From contig NW_026732690.1 in the NCBI RefSeq assembly GCF_028476545.1, positions 286,501 through 350,500 on the forward strand: a DNA stretch of 64,000 nt, written 5' to 3'. The DNA comes from Physella acuta (lineage: Eukaryota; Mollusca; Gastropoda; Physidae). The notes below the pieces were generated by a model. It was not told where the DNA came from. It ran no database searches and saw nothing but the letters and a program-made list of their open reading frames with translations. Below, one piece after another: positions 1 through 14,847 of this stretch; positions within the stretch are counted from its first letter, which is position 1; the number at the start of each line of letters is the position of its first letter. Position numbers and translations under genes: made by a program.

Positions 1-256
1 GCATTTGTAGACAAATAGTAAATATTTTTCTTTAAAAATGTAACCAAACACTTAATATAGTTATTGTGATTTAAAGTTCATTATAAAATATACATTTTGA
101 AGTAAAGCTGCACTTATTTTTTCTGATCTTAATAAAATAATTGCTTTTTCTTAATGCCATTTTGTAAAAAACAGATCTAAATCTTTAATGTACATTGTAA
201 ATAAAAATGTAAAATAATTAGTTAAGCTGTCCGAATTGTGTTTTTAATTTTTTACT

Positions 257-537
257 CCCTCAACAGAAGTATATTCTGTACCCTAATGCTAATGGGGGTT
301 TTGATTCTTTCAACAGAAGTATCTTCTGTATCCTAATTCTTATGGTGGTTTTTGATTCTCTCAAAAAGTAGATTCTATACCCTAATGCTAATGGTGGTTT
401 TGATTCTCTCAACAGAAGTATCTTCTGTACCCTAATGCTAATGGTGGTTTTGATTTTCTCAACAGAAGTATCTTCTGTACCCTAATGCTAATGGTGGTTT
501 TGATTCTCTCAACAGAAGTATCTTCTGTACCCTAAAC
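257..537 (+). repeat. 50-bp minisatellite carrying a splice-acceptor-like motif, upstream of protease gene 1
   Basis: About five and a half copies of a 50-bp unit lie end to end (copy starts near 260, 310, 361, 410, 460 and 510). Most copies hold TTGATTCTCTCAACAG, a good 3' splice-site match, followed by the imperfect palindrome ACAGAAGTATCTTCTGT (7-bp arms around TAT). The last copy ends about 20 bases before the start codon of the first peptidase gene. The paralogue also has an acceptor-like site shortly upstream of its start, so one of these copies may be the acceptor of a 5'UTR intron. The repeat structure is seen directly; the splicing role is inferred. Confidence 0.85.
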
Positions 538-558
538 TGGTCGTGTAAGCTTGAGAAG

Positions 559-2623
559 ATGAATCACTTTAAAGAAAAGCTGAAGAGAATGATGACAGAG
601 GAGGAGCCACCACTAAACGATGACAGCGCAGACAGTTCTTTGTCCAGGAGCAAGTCAAGAAAGCTGTCCAACACAGAGCCAACGTCCTACAGGGAGCCGA
701 CATCTCTGTCATCACTTGACTCCCCCATCTCCATCTCTCCCGCAGAGTCACCAGTGACGTCAGTGACACCAGTGACGTCAGTGATGTTCACTGATGGTTT
801 GGGTAGCCTTGGGGACATCATACACCAGTGCAGCACCACTCAGCTTGATTCATTCAATACTTGCGATCTACCAGACAACTGGCAGCAGCCTAGTCCCACC
901 AAACCTTCCTCCAGCAACAACAACATTGATGACATTGACTCCCAAAATGATAACACAAACCATTGTTGTGTATTGTTGAATAAACCTGATCAAATAACTG
1001 TGGTAGATAGCAAAGACAACCAAGTAGTTTCATATCATTTAGATGCAGTAAGGGCTAGAAACATCAACACCAAGTTACTTTCTGATAGTGTGAGTTCCAG
1101 CGACACACTAGATAAGTCCAATACTAAAATAGAGAAGACAGCAGAGCTTTACAGCAAGGCAGTAGAAATATCTCACAAACATGATCAGCTGTTTGAAGTC
1201 AACACTGACCTTGCTGAGTACACCAAATGCAAGAAAAACCCAGACCACGTGGCTTTCTTCTCTCCACAAAAAATGCAAGTAAGTATCATACATAATCCTT
1301 CTCTATTTTTGAATATAATTTATTATGGATGTGTTTTTTTTTCAAATTAAAATCATATTTTAACTTAACCTTTACCCTATTTAAATCGATATTTCCTTGG
1401 TTGTATTTTGTATTTTTGTTTGTTTGTCATAAAGTTAAGGATTTGAAGTATTTAAAAATGCAGCCTACTATCATATTTATGGTTTGCTATAATGGTCCTG
1501 AGTAAAATTACCTAGCACATTTTCAAGACAAATTCTTGTACACATTTTTTTGACATTAAAGTAAATTACCGTGCTCATTTCCAAAACAAAATTTTGCACA
1601 ACATTATTTTCAAAAAGATGATCTTTATATATTTTTTTAAAGGTGAAAGACCTCCCATATGAGATTCAGCACGAGGATAGCCTGACCTTCTTCACCTGCG
1701 CCGCCAACCTCGTGGTTCAGATCAGCGTCAACCACACGAGTGCCGCCCGCGGGGCACACGACATGTACAGCAGCTACATTGGTACCAGCTTGAAGCGGAA
1801 TGGGTCTGGTTTCATAGCTTCTGTGGACGACACTATCATGGCATTGAGGTGCAAGAGGGAAGACTGCGTGGAGGGTTTTCATTTGGAGGATCAGAGCGAG
1901 GACAGCACGTCTGTGATGAGTTTATCACGCAGCATCAGCAGCACCAGCAGTTCCAGCTTGTCCAGTAACAGCAGTGTTGGGGCATCTAAGCACAACATTT
2001 ATGGTGGAGTTTGTATTCGAACAAACAAACACGTCATCTTTGATAAATCAGAAGCGGACAATGCCCATGTGAAATTTTTCTTCGACACCCCGGATGAAAA
2101 GTTTGTCATCAAAGGGCATGTAACTTCCATTGTCGGAGTCAACAACTCCCAAGATCACATAACTCTGCATGTCATGTCGCATGAGAAGAAGTTATTCGAT
2201 ACAGTGGGGATTTGTTTGAGAAATGTTAAATCTAGTTACAATCAGATGGTTCTCAGCACTCACAAATTCCAAGCAAGGGAGAGAAGTAGCAATAACAAAA
2301 GTTGGGTGGCAGTGATCTCCCATCCACATGGCAAGTCCAAATCCATCACTTTTGGCCATGTTGTGAAAGAAGAATATGAAGTGACTAGAGTAATAAAGTA
2401 CTATGATGCCGCCACTTGCCCAGGGAGCTCAGGTGGTCTTGTGATGACCCCAAACCTACTTAAACTACAGTGGCCTGGAGCAGTGCACAGCGCTTATGAC
2501 CATGACACTGGCCTAAATGTCACAATGGATTCCAGATTTTGTGACCTTGAGAACTTAAACATGGGTCAGTTTGATGAGAAGACACTCAACAGGAAAGATT
2601 CAATAGATTCACTTTTAATATAA
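559..2623 (+). CDS. PA-clan serine peptidase-like protein, tandem paralogue 1 (exons 559-1278 and 1643-2623)
   Basis: Two exons join in phase 0. The donor is CAA|GTAAGT after 1278 and the acceptor is TTTTTTTAAAG before 1643, giving a 566-residue protein. Residues 1-240 are hydrophilic and Ser/Asn-rich, with motifs YREPTSLSSLD, LGSLGDII and DHVAFFSPQKMQ. Residues 241-566 look like a chymotrypsin-fold peptidase. The likely triad is His370 (TNKHVIFD), Asp411 (SQDHITLHV) and Ser503 in CPGSSGG, with an ISHPHG segment before the serine. A Ser-rich insertion (about residues 325-352) precedes the His block. No signal peptide or membrane segment is visible, so an intracellular location is likely. The fold and GSSGG/SHPHG layout recall FAM111-type and Trypsin_2-type peptidases; that family link is inference. 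The paralogue lies 4.4 kb downstream on the same strand. The start is the first Met after the acceptor-like repeats; another start in an upstream exon outside the window cannot be excluded. Confidence 0.88.
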
Positions 2624-2649
2624 ATCTGTCAGTTTCACTTTAAAAAAAT

Positions 2650-2655
2650 ATTAAA
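2650..2655 (+). other. Candidate polyadenylation signal of peptidase gene 1 (ATTAAA)
   Basis: An ATTAAA lies 27 bases after the stop codon. A canonical AATAAA occurs farther on at 2992-2997 and may be used instead. The spacer from 2656 to 3749 is AT-rich and shows no coding signal. Confidence 0.4.
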
Positions 2656-3749
2656 CTGACCTTAAACCTTTAACCTGGGTCAGTATGATAAACTGACCTT
2701 TACCAAGAAATATAAATACACTTATAATGTAAAGTTTATAAATAAGTGTGAAAAATGTACAGTAATTTTCAACAGGAGGCCTTTCTAGATTTTTCTAGAA
2801 AACAAAGGGTGCCCAATATTTATTTTGAAATTTTTGTTCTCAAATACTTTCTAGTCATTATTTTACTAGTTATTCCAATTTTTTTCAGTGGCAATAAGAG
2901 TCTAACTGTAATGAATAAGTGACATTTTTTTTCTGGTTTCATCTTTGTTTACAATTGAATTAAATCATCATTATAAAACTGACTTTAAAGAAATAAATTT
3001 AAAAACATGAAAAGAATAGCAGTTAAACATAAATTTTATACAGTAACATCTTTATTGTTAGACAAAAGAGCTTAAAATATTTTATCTAAACTTAACAGTG
3101 TAACATTCCTGAAAATATCAATAGTAAATGAATTATGGTTTTGTAAAAATATTTATTTATTGTTGAACAATTTACAACCCATGGCATTGTTTAGAAAATA
3201 AAAAAATACTTCACCACAATATTTATGATGTTCTGTTGTACATTAGGCTGGTGGCTTGATAAAATGTAATGTTTAAATAAGTGTGGATCTTTATTGTGCA
3301 TTAAACTAACTGATCAAAGCAGTAAAGAAAGTTATATGCAGAGCCAGAACATATCTTTAGCCCTTACCTAAGCTACATATTTATAGTGACAGTGATATTT
3401 CCCCAGCTATTTTGCCCTTGTGTAAGGGGGGAGGGGGAGGGGGATGTCTGAAAGAAATGCTTAACACAGTAGCAAGGTTTTTGGGTTGGTGTGCTAGGTA
3501 GGATTAGATCCCCCAATCCTTTTTTTTCAGAAATAGCCTAAAGTACTACTCCCGTTCATCAGAAAACACTCAAAATTTAAGAGAATCAAGAGAATAATAT
3601 CTTATACCTTTTTAAAATTTAAACCAAACCGACACAGTTTAAAATTTAAACCAAACTGACGCAGTATTCAAGTTGTAAGTATTTTAAACCGGAAATAAAG
3701 TTCCACTTCCATTTATTCAAGGTTAATCAAATACAGTATGTAATTCAAG

Positions 3750-4262
3750 CAGAGGTCACAAGGCAGAGGTGTCACGAGGCGGGGGCGGAGGGTGCAGATT
3801 GCACTGGGTGACACCATTTAGATGGGGGGGCAGAGGTGTAGCGACCCTTCCCGGCACCTGGGGACAAACTTTTTGATTTGCACCCCCTCCCCCCTCAAGA
3901 TTTCAATTTGCACCCCCCCCTCCAGATTTCGATTTGCACCCCCTCAAACTTTCGATTTATTTTTCCAACCCATTTTGGCGCCCCCTAAGGTCGGCGCCCG
4001 GGAACATATGTGTTTTTGTCACCCCCCCCCCCCCCCCCCCAGTAGCGAGGGGGGGGGGGGGGCGGGTGACAAAAACACAAACCATTGCAAAATATATTGA
4101 GGAGAAATGCTTTTTTGTCTGCTCAGTTAATGATTTATTAGATTTTTAAAAAGTCTTTTAAGTACAAATTAACGCTCCGACAATGGGGAGGGGTGGGGTA
4201 TCCTCGCTGTTTGACACCTTGAGGTTCCGCACCAGGTGACACCCGACCTTGCGACGCCACTG
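3750..4262. mobile_element. hAT-like MITE, family 1 (degenerate, composite copy)
   Basis: The right end reads CTTGCGACGCCACTG, the inverted form of the family-1 terminus CAGTGGCGTAGCGAGG. The left end begins CAGAGGTCACAAGG or, 14 bases inward, CAGAGGTGTCACGAGG. Flanks AATTCAAG and AATTAAGA are an imperfect target duplication (one-base indel). Inside, from 3831, is a stretch closely matching the reverse complement of the copy at 33,049-33,225, including the block TTTTTCCAACCCATTTTGGC. A long poly-C/poly-G hairpin follows at about 4012-4075. No transposase is encoded. Confidence 0.65.
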
Positions 4263-4587
4263 AATTAAGATCTTATAGCATACTTATATATTTCACACGC
4301 AAATATAGTAAAGTACCACTTCTGGTTAGCGGAAATCGATTAAATTGTAACAGAAACAAGTGCATAGCCTACAATGTAATACTCTTATTATAAAAGAGTT
4401 ATATGAAATTTATATGAAATTTTGTCCACCTATTAAACTTCAACGGTCCGCAAGTTATTGATTTTTCAGAGACCAGAAGTAGAGTAAGTACCTCTTCCAG
4501 TTACCGGAAATCATTAGTAAGTTAATAGAGAACTACGAGTTTAATATACTATTTATAGATCTAGGTCTATAGTATATGTCACTAGAT

Positions 4588-5053
4588 CAGTGGCGTAGCG
4601 AGGTCGGGTGTCACCCGGTGCGGCACTATGGTGTCACCCCCTCAGAGGCGCAGTGACCCTTCCCAGGGACAAACTTTCAAGTTTTCGATTTGCACCCCCC
4701 CCCCCCTCCTCAAACGTTCGATTTGCACCCCCCTCAAGTTTTTCTCCATATATTTTGCTATTTTTTGCCTTGGTGTCACCCCCCTAAATGGTGTCACCCG
4801 GTGCGATCGGCACCAGAGTTTCTTCCAGGCATCTCTTCGGGGGGGCGAAGCCCCCCCGAAAATTTTTTACCGCCCCCCCGAACGAAATGAAATTTATATA
4901 ATTTATATAGAAAATATATACTTTTAACAGTGTCCGCCCCCCCGAAGAAAGTTTACCGCCCCCCCCCCGAAGATTTCAAGTGCCCCCCCGGACAAAAAAG
5001 TCTGGAAGAAACACTGATCGGCACCCCGCCCCCCCCCCCTCGCTACGCCTCTG
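4588..5053. mobile_element. hAT-like MITE, family 1, with perfect 8-bp target duplication
   Basis: The element begins CAGTGGCGTAGCGAGG and ends CTCGCTACGCCTCTG, giving inverted termini. It is flanked on both sides by CACTAGAT (4580-4587 and 5054-5061). Termini starting CAG and 8-bp duplications are typical of the hAT superfamily. The body is non-coding, C-rich, and holds the short repeat TTTCGATTTGCACCCCC. A second element is nested at 4814-5016. Confidence 0.85.
4814..5016. mobile_element. hAT-like MITE, family 2, nested in the family-1 element
   Basis: It starts CAGAGTTTCTTCCAGG and ends GTCTGGAAGAAACACTG, which are inverted repeats of each other. It is flanked by ATCGGCAC on both sides (4806-4813 and 5017-5024). 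The interior is poly-C blocks around the AT-rich core TATAGAAAATATATACTTTT. It lies wholly inside the element at 4588-5053, so it inserted later. It is non-coding. Confidence 0.88.
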
Positions 5054-5279
5054 CACTAGATCTATATGAAATTGCTTCAACCCAACGTAAACTTTAAACT
5101 GACTACTTACGTTATCGTATTCACAGACAGACACACAGACTACAGACATTCACATACAGGCAAAATTTCTAAACTAAGTTTTTCCAACTCAGGGGCAGGG
5201 AGGTGTAAAAAAAATCGTTGAGATTTGTAAAAATCTAATTTTTTTTTAAAGTTTTGTTTTTGTTTGCACGACCACTTCC

Positions 5280-5850
5280 TCGCTCTATAGCCTAGATCTA
5301 GATCTAGATTCTAGTTCGTATACCAGTAACTCAGTAACTAGACTTTACCAGGAATACTTCGTGAAAATAAAAACAAAACACGAAAGGGAATTTCCGATTC
5401 TTCATTTTTTTTTCGGAAATTTTTTTCTGTTATAATTAAATTAAAAGGAAGTAGTGAAAAAAATCGGTCTTATTTTTCATTGTTGCTGGCCTTCAAAATA
5501 AACCTGTTTATTAGATCTAGAGAATCTAGATCTAGTGTTAGTCTGCTCTGGTCATTCCGATACAAAATTTCAAATGTTTATGCACGTAAGTTTATTTTCA
5601 TTTCAGCCTACTTTAATTAGGCCTAGATTCTAGATCTAACTCTATATCTATAGGCTATATTTAAATTTCACTTCAAGAGACTAGATCTAGCTGACTACAG
5701 TGACTAGCTAAATCAGTAAATCTGAAATTCTGAAATCATCAAGACACCCACCCAACCAAACTCATATGATTCGCTATAGAATTGAATATAGATCTAGATA
5801 GTCTAGATCTAATATAGATCTAGATTCTAGATCTAGATCTAGGATTTTTT
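5280..5850. repeat. CTAGAT/AGATCT-rich degenerate simple repeat
   Basis: Short runs of (CTAGAT)n and TCTAGA/AGATCT palindromes recur many times between ordinary AT-rich sequence, densest at 5790-5850. There is no fixed period and no coding signal. Confidence 0.6.
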
Positions 5851-6069
5851 GTCATTGCCAACGATAGAACTGTGCTGTTATTATAAGAAGATTTAGATTA
5901 TGTGAATGTGCATGAAACTGGTGGTGTTCGGTAGCTCTAAAAAGGTTAAGAACCATTACTCTTGATCAAGATGAAAAGAAGAGTATGACTTTTTTCAATC
6001 CATCAGTATTTGTAATTTATAGATTTCTGTTACATCATCGTCTCTCAACACCCATTGGCACGCAATGCA

Positions 6070-6290
6070 TCAACAAGTTATCACCATCATCCTGTTTCTA
6101 GCTATAACCTCTGTTAGAATGTTAGGCCTCTTCCCTTTAACTCTTTCTCCTTTGATTCTCAAGTTTCTTTTGGTCGCCCTCTTTAATTTTATCTTGCCCT
6201 GTGGTGTCCAACTGCAAGCAGTCCTAGCCGATGTATCCGCTCTCATTCTTAGCACATGGCCCAACCTTACAGTTTGAGTTTCCATCAGCA
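6070..6290 (-). mobile_element. Non-LTR retrotransposon (LINE) fragment, C-terminal end of the reverse-transcriptase ORF
   Basis: The minus-strand translation contains RLGHVLRM followed by SARTACSWTPQGK. This is the usual GHVLRM...WTPEGK signature near the C-terminus of RTE- or CR1-like LINE polymerase ORFs. Only about 70 residues remain and the downstream part is not recognisable, so this is a short truncated remnant. The clade cannot be set from so little sequence. Confidence 0.65.
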
Positions 6291-6924
6291 GTGTTACAGA
6301 CACTTTATATTTTTTCTTAACAAATGTTATTCAATTCTGGGGGTGTTCTTTGTTTTTTAAACTCCTCAACTGAAATGATGTTTGGCCATAAGAATTAAGA
6401 TTCTCAAATTTTGTCATAAAATTATATATAATTCGGCCTAAATATTTAGTACAAATATTTATTGTTTTTAGCTATAGAAAATATCAATGAAAAATTTAAA
6501 ATAGAAAGTTATCATTCAAATTATTTATTATTGTTGAGTGTAAGAAACATCAGAATGAGCGGTGCTAATGACTCAACACTAGATCTAAGACTAAGTTATT
6601 TACGCAATTACTGAGTATCCTATGCTTAGTTGCAACTTACGTAGTTGAGAGGCCTATATTCTAATATTAAAGTATGTTTGTATGTTATTTTGTTTTTAAT
6701 GATACTATAAATAAACTTTCGACAATTAATTTATTTATCAGTAAATGCAAAAAAAAAATTACTAATCATATCAATTTAAAATGCTATGTACATACTTCCC
6801 TATTTATTCGGGCCTAAAATGTTTTAAAAAGTAAATTATTTTTCTTTTTTTTGCAAAGTATAAGTAAATAAATAATTATCTCAGTCATTTTAAGTTTTCT
6901 CTCAAATGCTGTGAGTTAACTTAG

Positions 6925-7036
6925 TTGTTCTGTTTGTCCTACAGAATGTCAGATGAACACAGTTTTACAAATACACCTGCAAATATTGATTAACAAATAA
7001 ATTCTAACTACAATTACAAACTCAAACAATACAAAT
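6925..7036 (+). other. Probable 5'UTR acceptor and leader of peptidase gene 2
   Basis: A pyrimidine-rich tract ending GTTTGTCCTACAG (AG at 6943-6944) is a good 3' splice site. The 92 bases from there to the start codon contain a 15-codon upstream ORF starting at 6946. This suggests a non-coding first exon farther upstream, as in paralogue 1. The splice itself is inferred. Confidence 0.45.
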
Positions 7037-9813
7037 ATGGATACAAGTTTGGAGCAGTCACTCAAAGAGAATCCACCCAAACAAACAAAGAAAAGACAAC
7101 TGAAAAGAGACGACAGCTCTGAAGCCAATAAAGATGTTGTGGAAAACTTGCAAGAGGAAGGAATCTCATCCACAGAAACAAAGGAATCAACAGCAAGCAC
7201 CCCAAGAAAAAAACCAAGACATTTGTTGTACAGAGAACCACCAAACCTGCCATCTCTGGATACAGATATCTTCAAGACTCCGTATGATTCCAATTTGCCC
7301 TCTTTAGATTTGGGCAGCTCTCTGGATACAAGCTCCGGCACTGGTTTAACTGAAAACGACAACCTTGGCAGCTTGGGAGAAAACATACAAAAATACTCAC
7401 TAGACTCACTCAAAGAGTTTTCTCTGCCCCCAGAGCCAGATGAAAGCTACGGTCACGCTTCACCGCCTGTGAACTGTAGTTCACAATCTGCTACACTTGT
7501 TTCTTATGAACAGCAGTTTAGCTATTCATCTAGTAAACAACACACAGTTACCAACACGGACAAACTTCAGAGCATGGATTCTCCTGATTCATTTGTGTTG
7601 AATCAGTCAAAATTTGAATCTAAACATAGGAAATCTATTCAAGGAAACTTTGATGGCAATGGTAACCAGTACAGTATGAATACTTCAGTGCTGTCATTTG
7701 AGAGCAATTTGAATGAACATAACTTGACATCCAATCAGAACGACTCAAGAAATTTGAATGTTAAAAACTGTGAACTGAACTCAGATCATTTGTGTTTCTA
7801 CGCACCTTCTGAGTTGCAAGTAAGTAAAACTTATTTAATCAGTGAAATGTGCTGTATTAATTAATTTAAAGATAGTTAATTAGCAGTCAACATTTAAAAA
7901 CTTCATATATGCTAAAAAAAAAACAATGCACCTGACTGTTCTCAGTTCCAAAAGTTCATGCCAAAAATAAATGAATACATTTAATTAAGAAAATATTATT
8001 TACATTACTTAAATATGTAAGCTCTGTATATTTAGTACAGAGTAGCATTTTATTTATTTCATAACAAACGAGCTGACTCGCAGCGTATGATATGCCGTTA
8101 TTTAGTTGTTTTATATTCTAATTTTCAGTACTTCATAGTTAGTGAATTTGACTCTACCCTCCCTTCCGTTCCCCCCCCCCCCCCCCTCCCCGCCACAGTG
8201 AAAGCAGCCGTCCGTAACGACAGTTTACAGATGAGAATGAAAAGATCAAGCAGAACTTCTTACCTCTCTTTAATTTCAAATAGTTTAAAAGCTAAATTAT
8301 CTGCCCCTAATTGCCATTACTAATTCGACCGGGCTCTACGATTGTAAACATTCGGGGTGAACCTTAGCTTACCAGAATGGTGGGGGTGGTAGCTATATGC
8401 CTAGAGAGCGGGGAGTAACGGCGTGCATTTATGTGATGTCTTGCATGGTCCCCATGAAGAGAATTATTATAGATGGATAAACACTCTAGAGATGAATAAA
8501 CAACCTAAAACAACTAACACTCACAGATGCATCATTGAAACTATATACTCAAATAAAAATAAAAATTGTGTGAACTTGTGGTTTAAGTATGCAGTTGAAT
8601 TTATTGGTGGTTAATTAGCTTAAGTTAAGTGGCCATTTTTTTTTCTGGATAATTCTAGGTTGGCCTTTATGTTTGCTGTAATGGCCTGTTGTAAACCCTC
8701 CACAATACTTTGTCCACTCCTCATAATCCCCATCTCTGTCTTTTACCATCTGTTATACCTTATACTCCTTTAAAGTAGGAATAAATTTGTAAAAAATGAT
8801 ATTAGAATACTCTACACTTTCTCCTTACAATACTGTTGTATTCTTCTTAGGTCAAGTTTCTACCCCGAGAAATACAACATGTAGACAGCATTACATTTCT
8901 TAGCTGTGCTGCCGACCTGGTGGTTCAGATTTCTGTCAACTCTACCAGTGCTGCAAGGGGACAAGGGGATGAATACAGCAAATATATTGGCACCAACAGA
9001 ATCAGGAATGGAACAGGTTTTATTGGGGCTGTTGATGAACAGATCATGAAATTTAGATGCAAGATCAAAGATTGCAAGCATGCTTTGCCCAGTAAAATTG
9101 TCAGTTCTTCCGTTGATCAAAACTCATCCTTCTGTTCCAACTCAAGTTTTGATTTTGGGTCATCGTCCCCTAATACAAGTAGTACTGCAAGCTGTGCCTC
9201 ACCCATTAGTCCGGCCAACAAGAAAAATAACGCAGAAAAACATTTTTTCTACAGTGGCGTGACAGTCCATACAAGCAGACATGTCATTTTTGATAAGTCT
9301 GAAGCAGACAATGCTCAGGTGAAGTTTTTTTTTAACTCCCCGGATGGGAGAGGTGTAGTTCAAGGCCATGTTGCAGCTATTGTTGGGGTGAATATCCTAC
9401 AAGATCATGTGACCTTGCATGTGATGTCACATGATAAAAACTTGTTCAATACTGCTGGCATTGTTCTTCAGAATATAAAATCAAGCTATAAGCAGATGCT
9501 TACAAGCACGACAAAAGCCCAGCAAGCACACAGATTGAAGCATAAAGAAGATAAAAGTTGGGTGGCCCTGATATCACATCCGCACGGCTTGTCCAAATAT
9601 GTGACGCTAGGGCGCGTCAGGAAAGAGATGGTGGATGGTATTAGGGTTAAGAAGTTCTATGACGCCCCAGCTTGTGAGGGGAGTTCAGGTGGACTAGTCA
9701 TGACAGCATCATTGTTAAAGCATCAGTTTCCCGGTGCTGTGCATAGCACTTTTGATGTCAACACAGGCTTGAACTTCACACTGGATTCCAGGTTTTATAA
9801 TTTACCTCATTAA
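7037..9813 (+). CDS. PA-clan serine peptidase-like protein, tandem paralogue 2 (exons 7037-7819 and 8851-9813)
   Basis: Two exons join in phase 0 (donor CAA|GTAAGT after 7819, acceptor TTCTTCTTAG before 8851), giving 581 residues. The intron position matches that of paralogue 1 exactly, but the intron is longer (1,031 against 364 bases) and holds a poly-C tract and unidentified sequence. The N-terminal 261 residues share YREPPNLPSLD, LGSLGENI and DHLCFYAPSELQ with paralogue 1 but little else. The peptidase half keeps the likely triad His405 (TSRHVIFD), Asp446 (LQDHVTLHV) and Ser540 (CEGSSGG), plus ISHPHG. It ends soon after LDSRFYNL, about 20 residues shorter than paralogue 1. No secretion signal is seen. 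Relation to FAM111/Trypsin_2-type peptidases is likely but unproven. Confidence 0.88.
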
Positions 9814-9868
9814 ATGTTAAGTACTCACATTATTTAAAAAAAAATCTAAACTTGTACAAATGAAATGA

Positions 9869-9874
9869 AATAAA
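9869..9874 (+). other. Candidate polyadenylation signal of peptidase gene 2 (AATAAA)
   Basis: A canonical AATAAA lies 55 bases after the stop codon, in a suitable position for 3'-end formation. Confidence 0.55.
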
Positions 9875-10457
9875 TTTTGGAAAAAAAAAACTGAATAAGA
9901 GATATCTAAGTTTTCCCACAAAGTTTTGTCTGTTAAAAACCAACTTATAAGAAAACACATTGTTGTTTAATTTTATCGATTTTAAACCAATCCAACAAAG
10001 AAGCGTCTAGTCATTTTTTGCTTCAGTTTCACATTCATGTTTACTAGGATGGGTTTGTTTTAAAATTGAAAAAAGAAATATCCATATTATGTAATTATTA
10101 TTATTTATTTTAATAAATCGTGCTTTTAAATAACAGAATTTAATTTTTTTATAATCTATATTTTAAATTATTTTTCTGGTAATTTAATTATTGCTTCTGT
10201 GATTTTTTACTTATAAATAAGATCATTATTATACCTTTTAAATTATGAAGCAAACTAAAATAGTGTTTTTTTTTGTCTTTATAATATTCATAGTCATGTT
10301 TTTTATTGAAAAAATATCAAAATAAAAAAAATATCAATTGATATGAATCACAAATAAACAAAATTATTATTTTATTGGTAATTAAACATAAATATGTCAA
10401 AAATAATAAAACTGCTAAATGTAAATGTAAACCATTGACAAATTTATATAAATAGGG

Positions 10458-13578
<3,121 letters not shown>

Positions 13579-13872
13579 GACTTTAGTGCACTGACGAAAC
13601 CACACAAATAACTTTAGTGCACGAAAACAACTTTAGTGCACTGACTACACAAACAACTTTAGTGCACTGATTTCTCAAAAAACTTTAGTGCACTGATTAT
13701 ACAAACAATTAAAGTGCACTGATTTAACAAACATCTTTAGTGCACTAACTATACAAACAATTTTAGTGCACTGATTTTTCAAACAACTTTAGTGCACTAA
13801 CCATACAAACAACTTAAGTGCACTGTCTTCACAAACAAAACTTTAGTGCACGAAAACAACTTTAGTACACTG
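13579..13872. repeat. About 29-bp minisatellite built on CTTTAGTGCACTGA
   Basis: Around eleven imperfect copies carry the core ACTTTAGTGCACTGA followed by a variable TTNTACAAACAA linker. Each full copy holds the 6-bp palindrome GTGCAC. Divergence between copies is clear, so this is an older array than the others nearby. Confidence 0.85.
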
Positions 13873-14847
13873 ACAACGCACACATCTTTCTACAGTGCGC
13901 CAAATACTAATTACTTAGTTTGAATTTTTTTCGACGTTATTTCAGAAATTAAAATATAACACACTTCATAAAATAAAGACAACAAAGGCTTAGATTCGAG
14001 ACTTAAAATAGAAATATGACATAATGCCGCGTTAAAGTAAAATAAAAACTTAACTTCATATTTTTTAATGCTTTGTGTAAATGTTGAGCTGCTGTTGCTC
14101 ATCGGAAATGTAATACAAGAACAAGGTAGAAAGGGGAGAGAAGTCATGTTGACCTCTAAGTTTTATCTGGGTAGGCAGGGATTTGTTCCAAACATTACAG
14201 GTACAGTTTTGTTTTTATGGTAATTGTCTGCCGTTGTTTGACTCATGGTAGACATAAAATATGAGCTTTTTTTTAAGATTCGTGTTTAGTTATCGTTAAT
14301 ATTTGTGGCTAAAATATTTATTTAAAAAACATTTGGAATTATGTTGCACAAACACGTGAAGGGGGGTGGTTAATTTGAATTTAAGGAATAAATTTAGAGT
14401 TAAAATGGAAGGAGCAGTGTTTTTTGTATTAAACACGTTTAGTTTAAATACGTAAATAAAATAAATAATAAATTAAATAAAGCTTGTTGCGTTGACAGGA
14501 TGGATGCTAGTTTCGGAGTGTCGGGGGCTGGGGGTTAGAACTCCTCCCCCCCCCCTCCCCCCACATAACAAGATCCTGTCTATGACTAGATGTGAGAATT
14601 CAAGCTTATGATTATGAGACTCGTTTAAGAGATGTTCAAATTTGTTTTTTTTTCAACGCATGGCCGCACTCTTGGTTTCGCTTCGTAATCATTGAACTTG
14701 TATTTCCTGTATTGAGTTTCAGTTCGCCTGTCTCATTGTACACCATTGGACAAAGCGTCATAGATGTGTTGCTGTGTGGAAGTCGTCTCATGTGAAATTA
14801 GAGACATTTCACCAATTTGGGTTACTGGGGATATAGTTTGAGTTAAC

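Noticed and set aside
8050-8450. Extra sequence in the intron of peptidase gene 2 as a mobile element
   Set aside because: A poly-C tract and length difference suggest an insertion, but no termini or target duplication were recognised.
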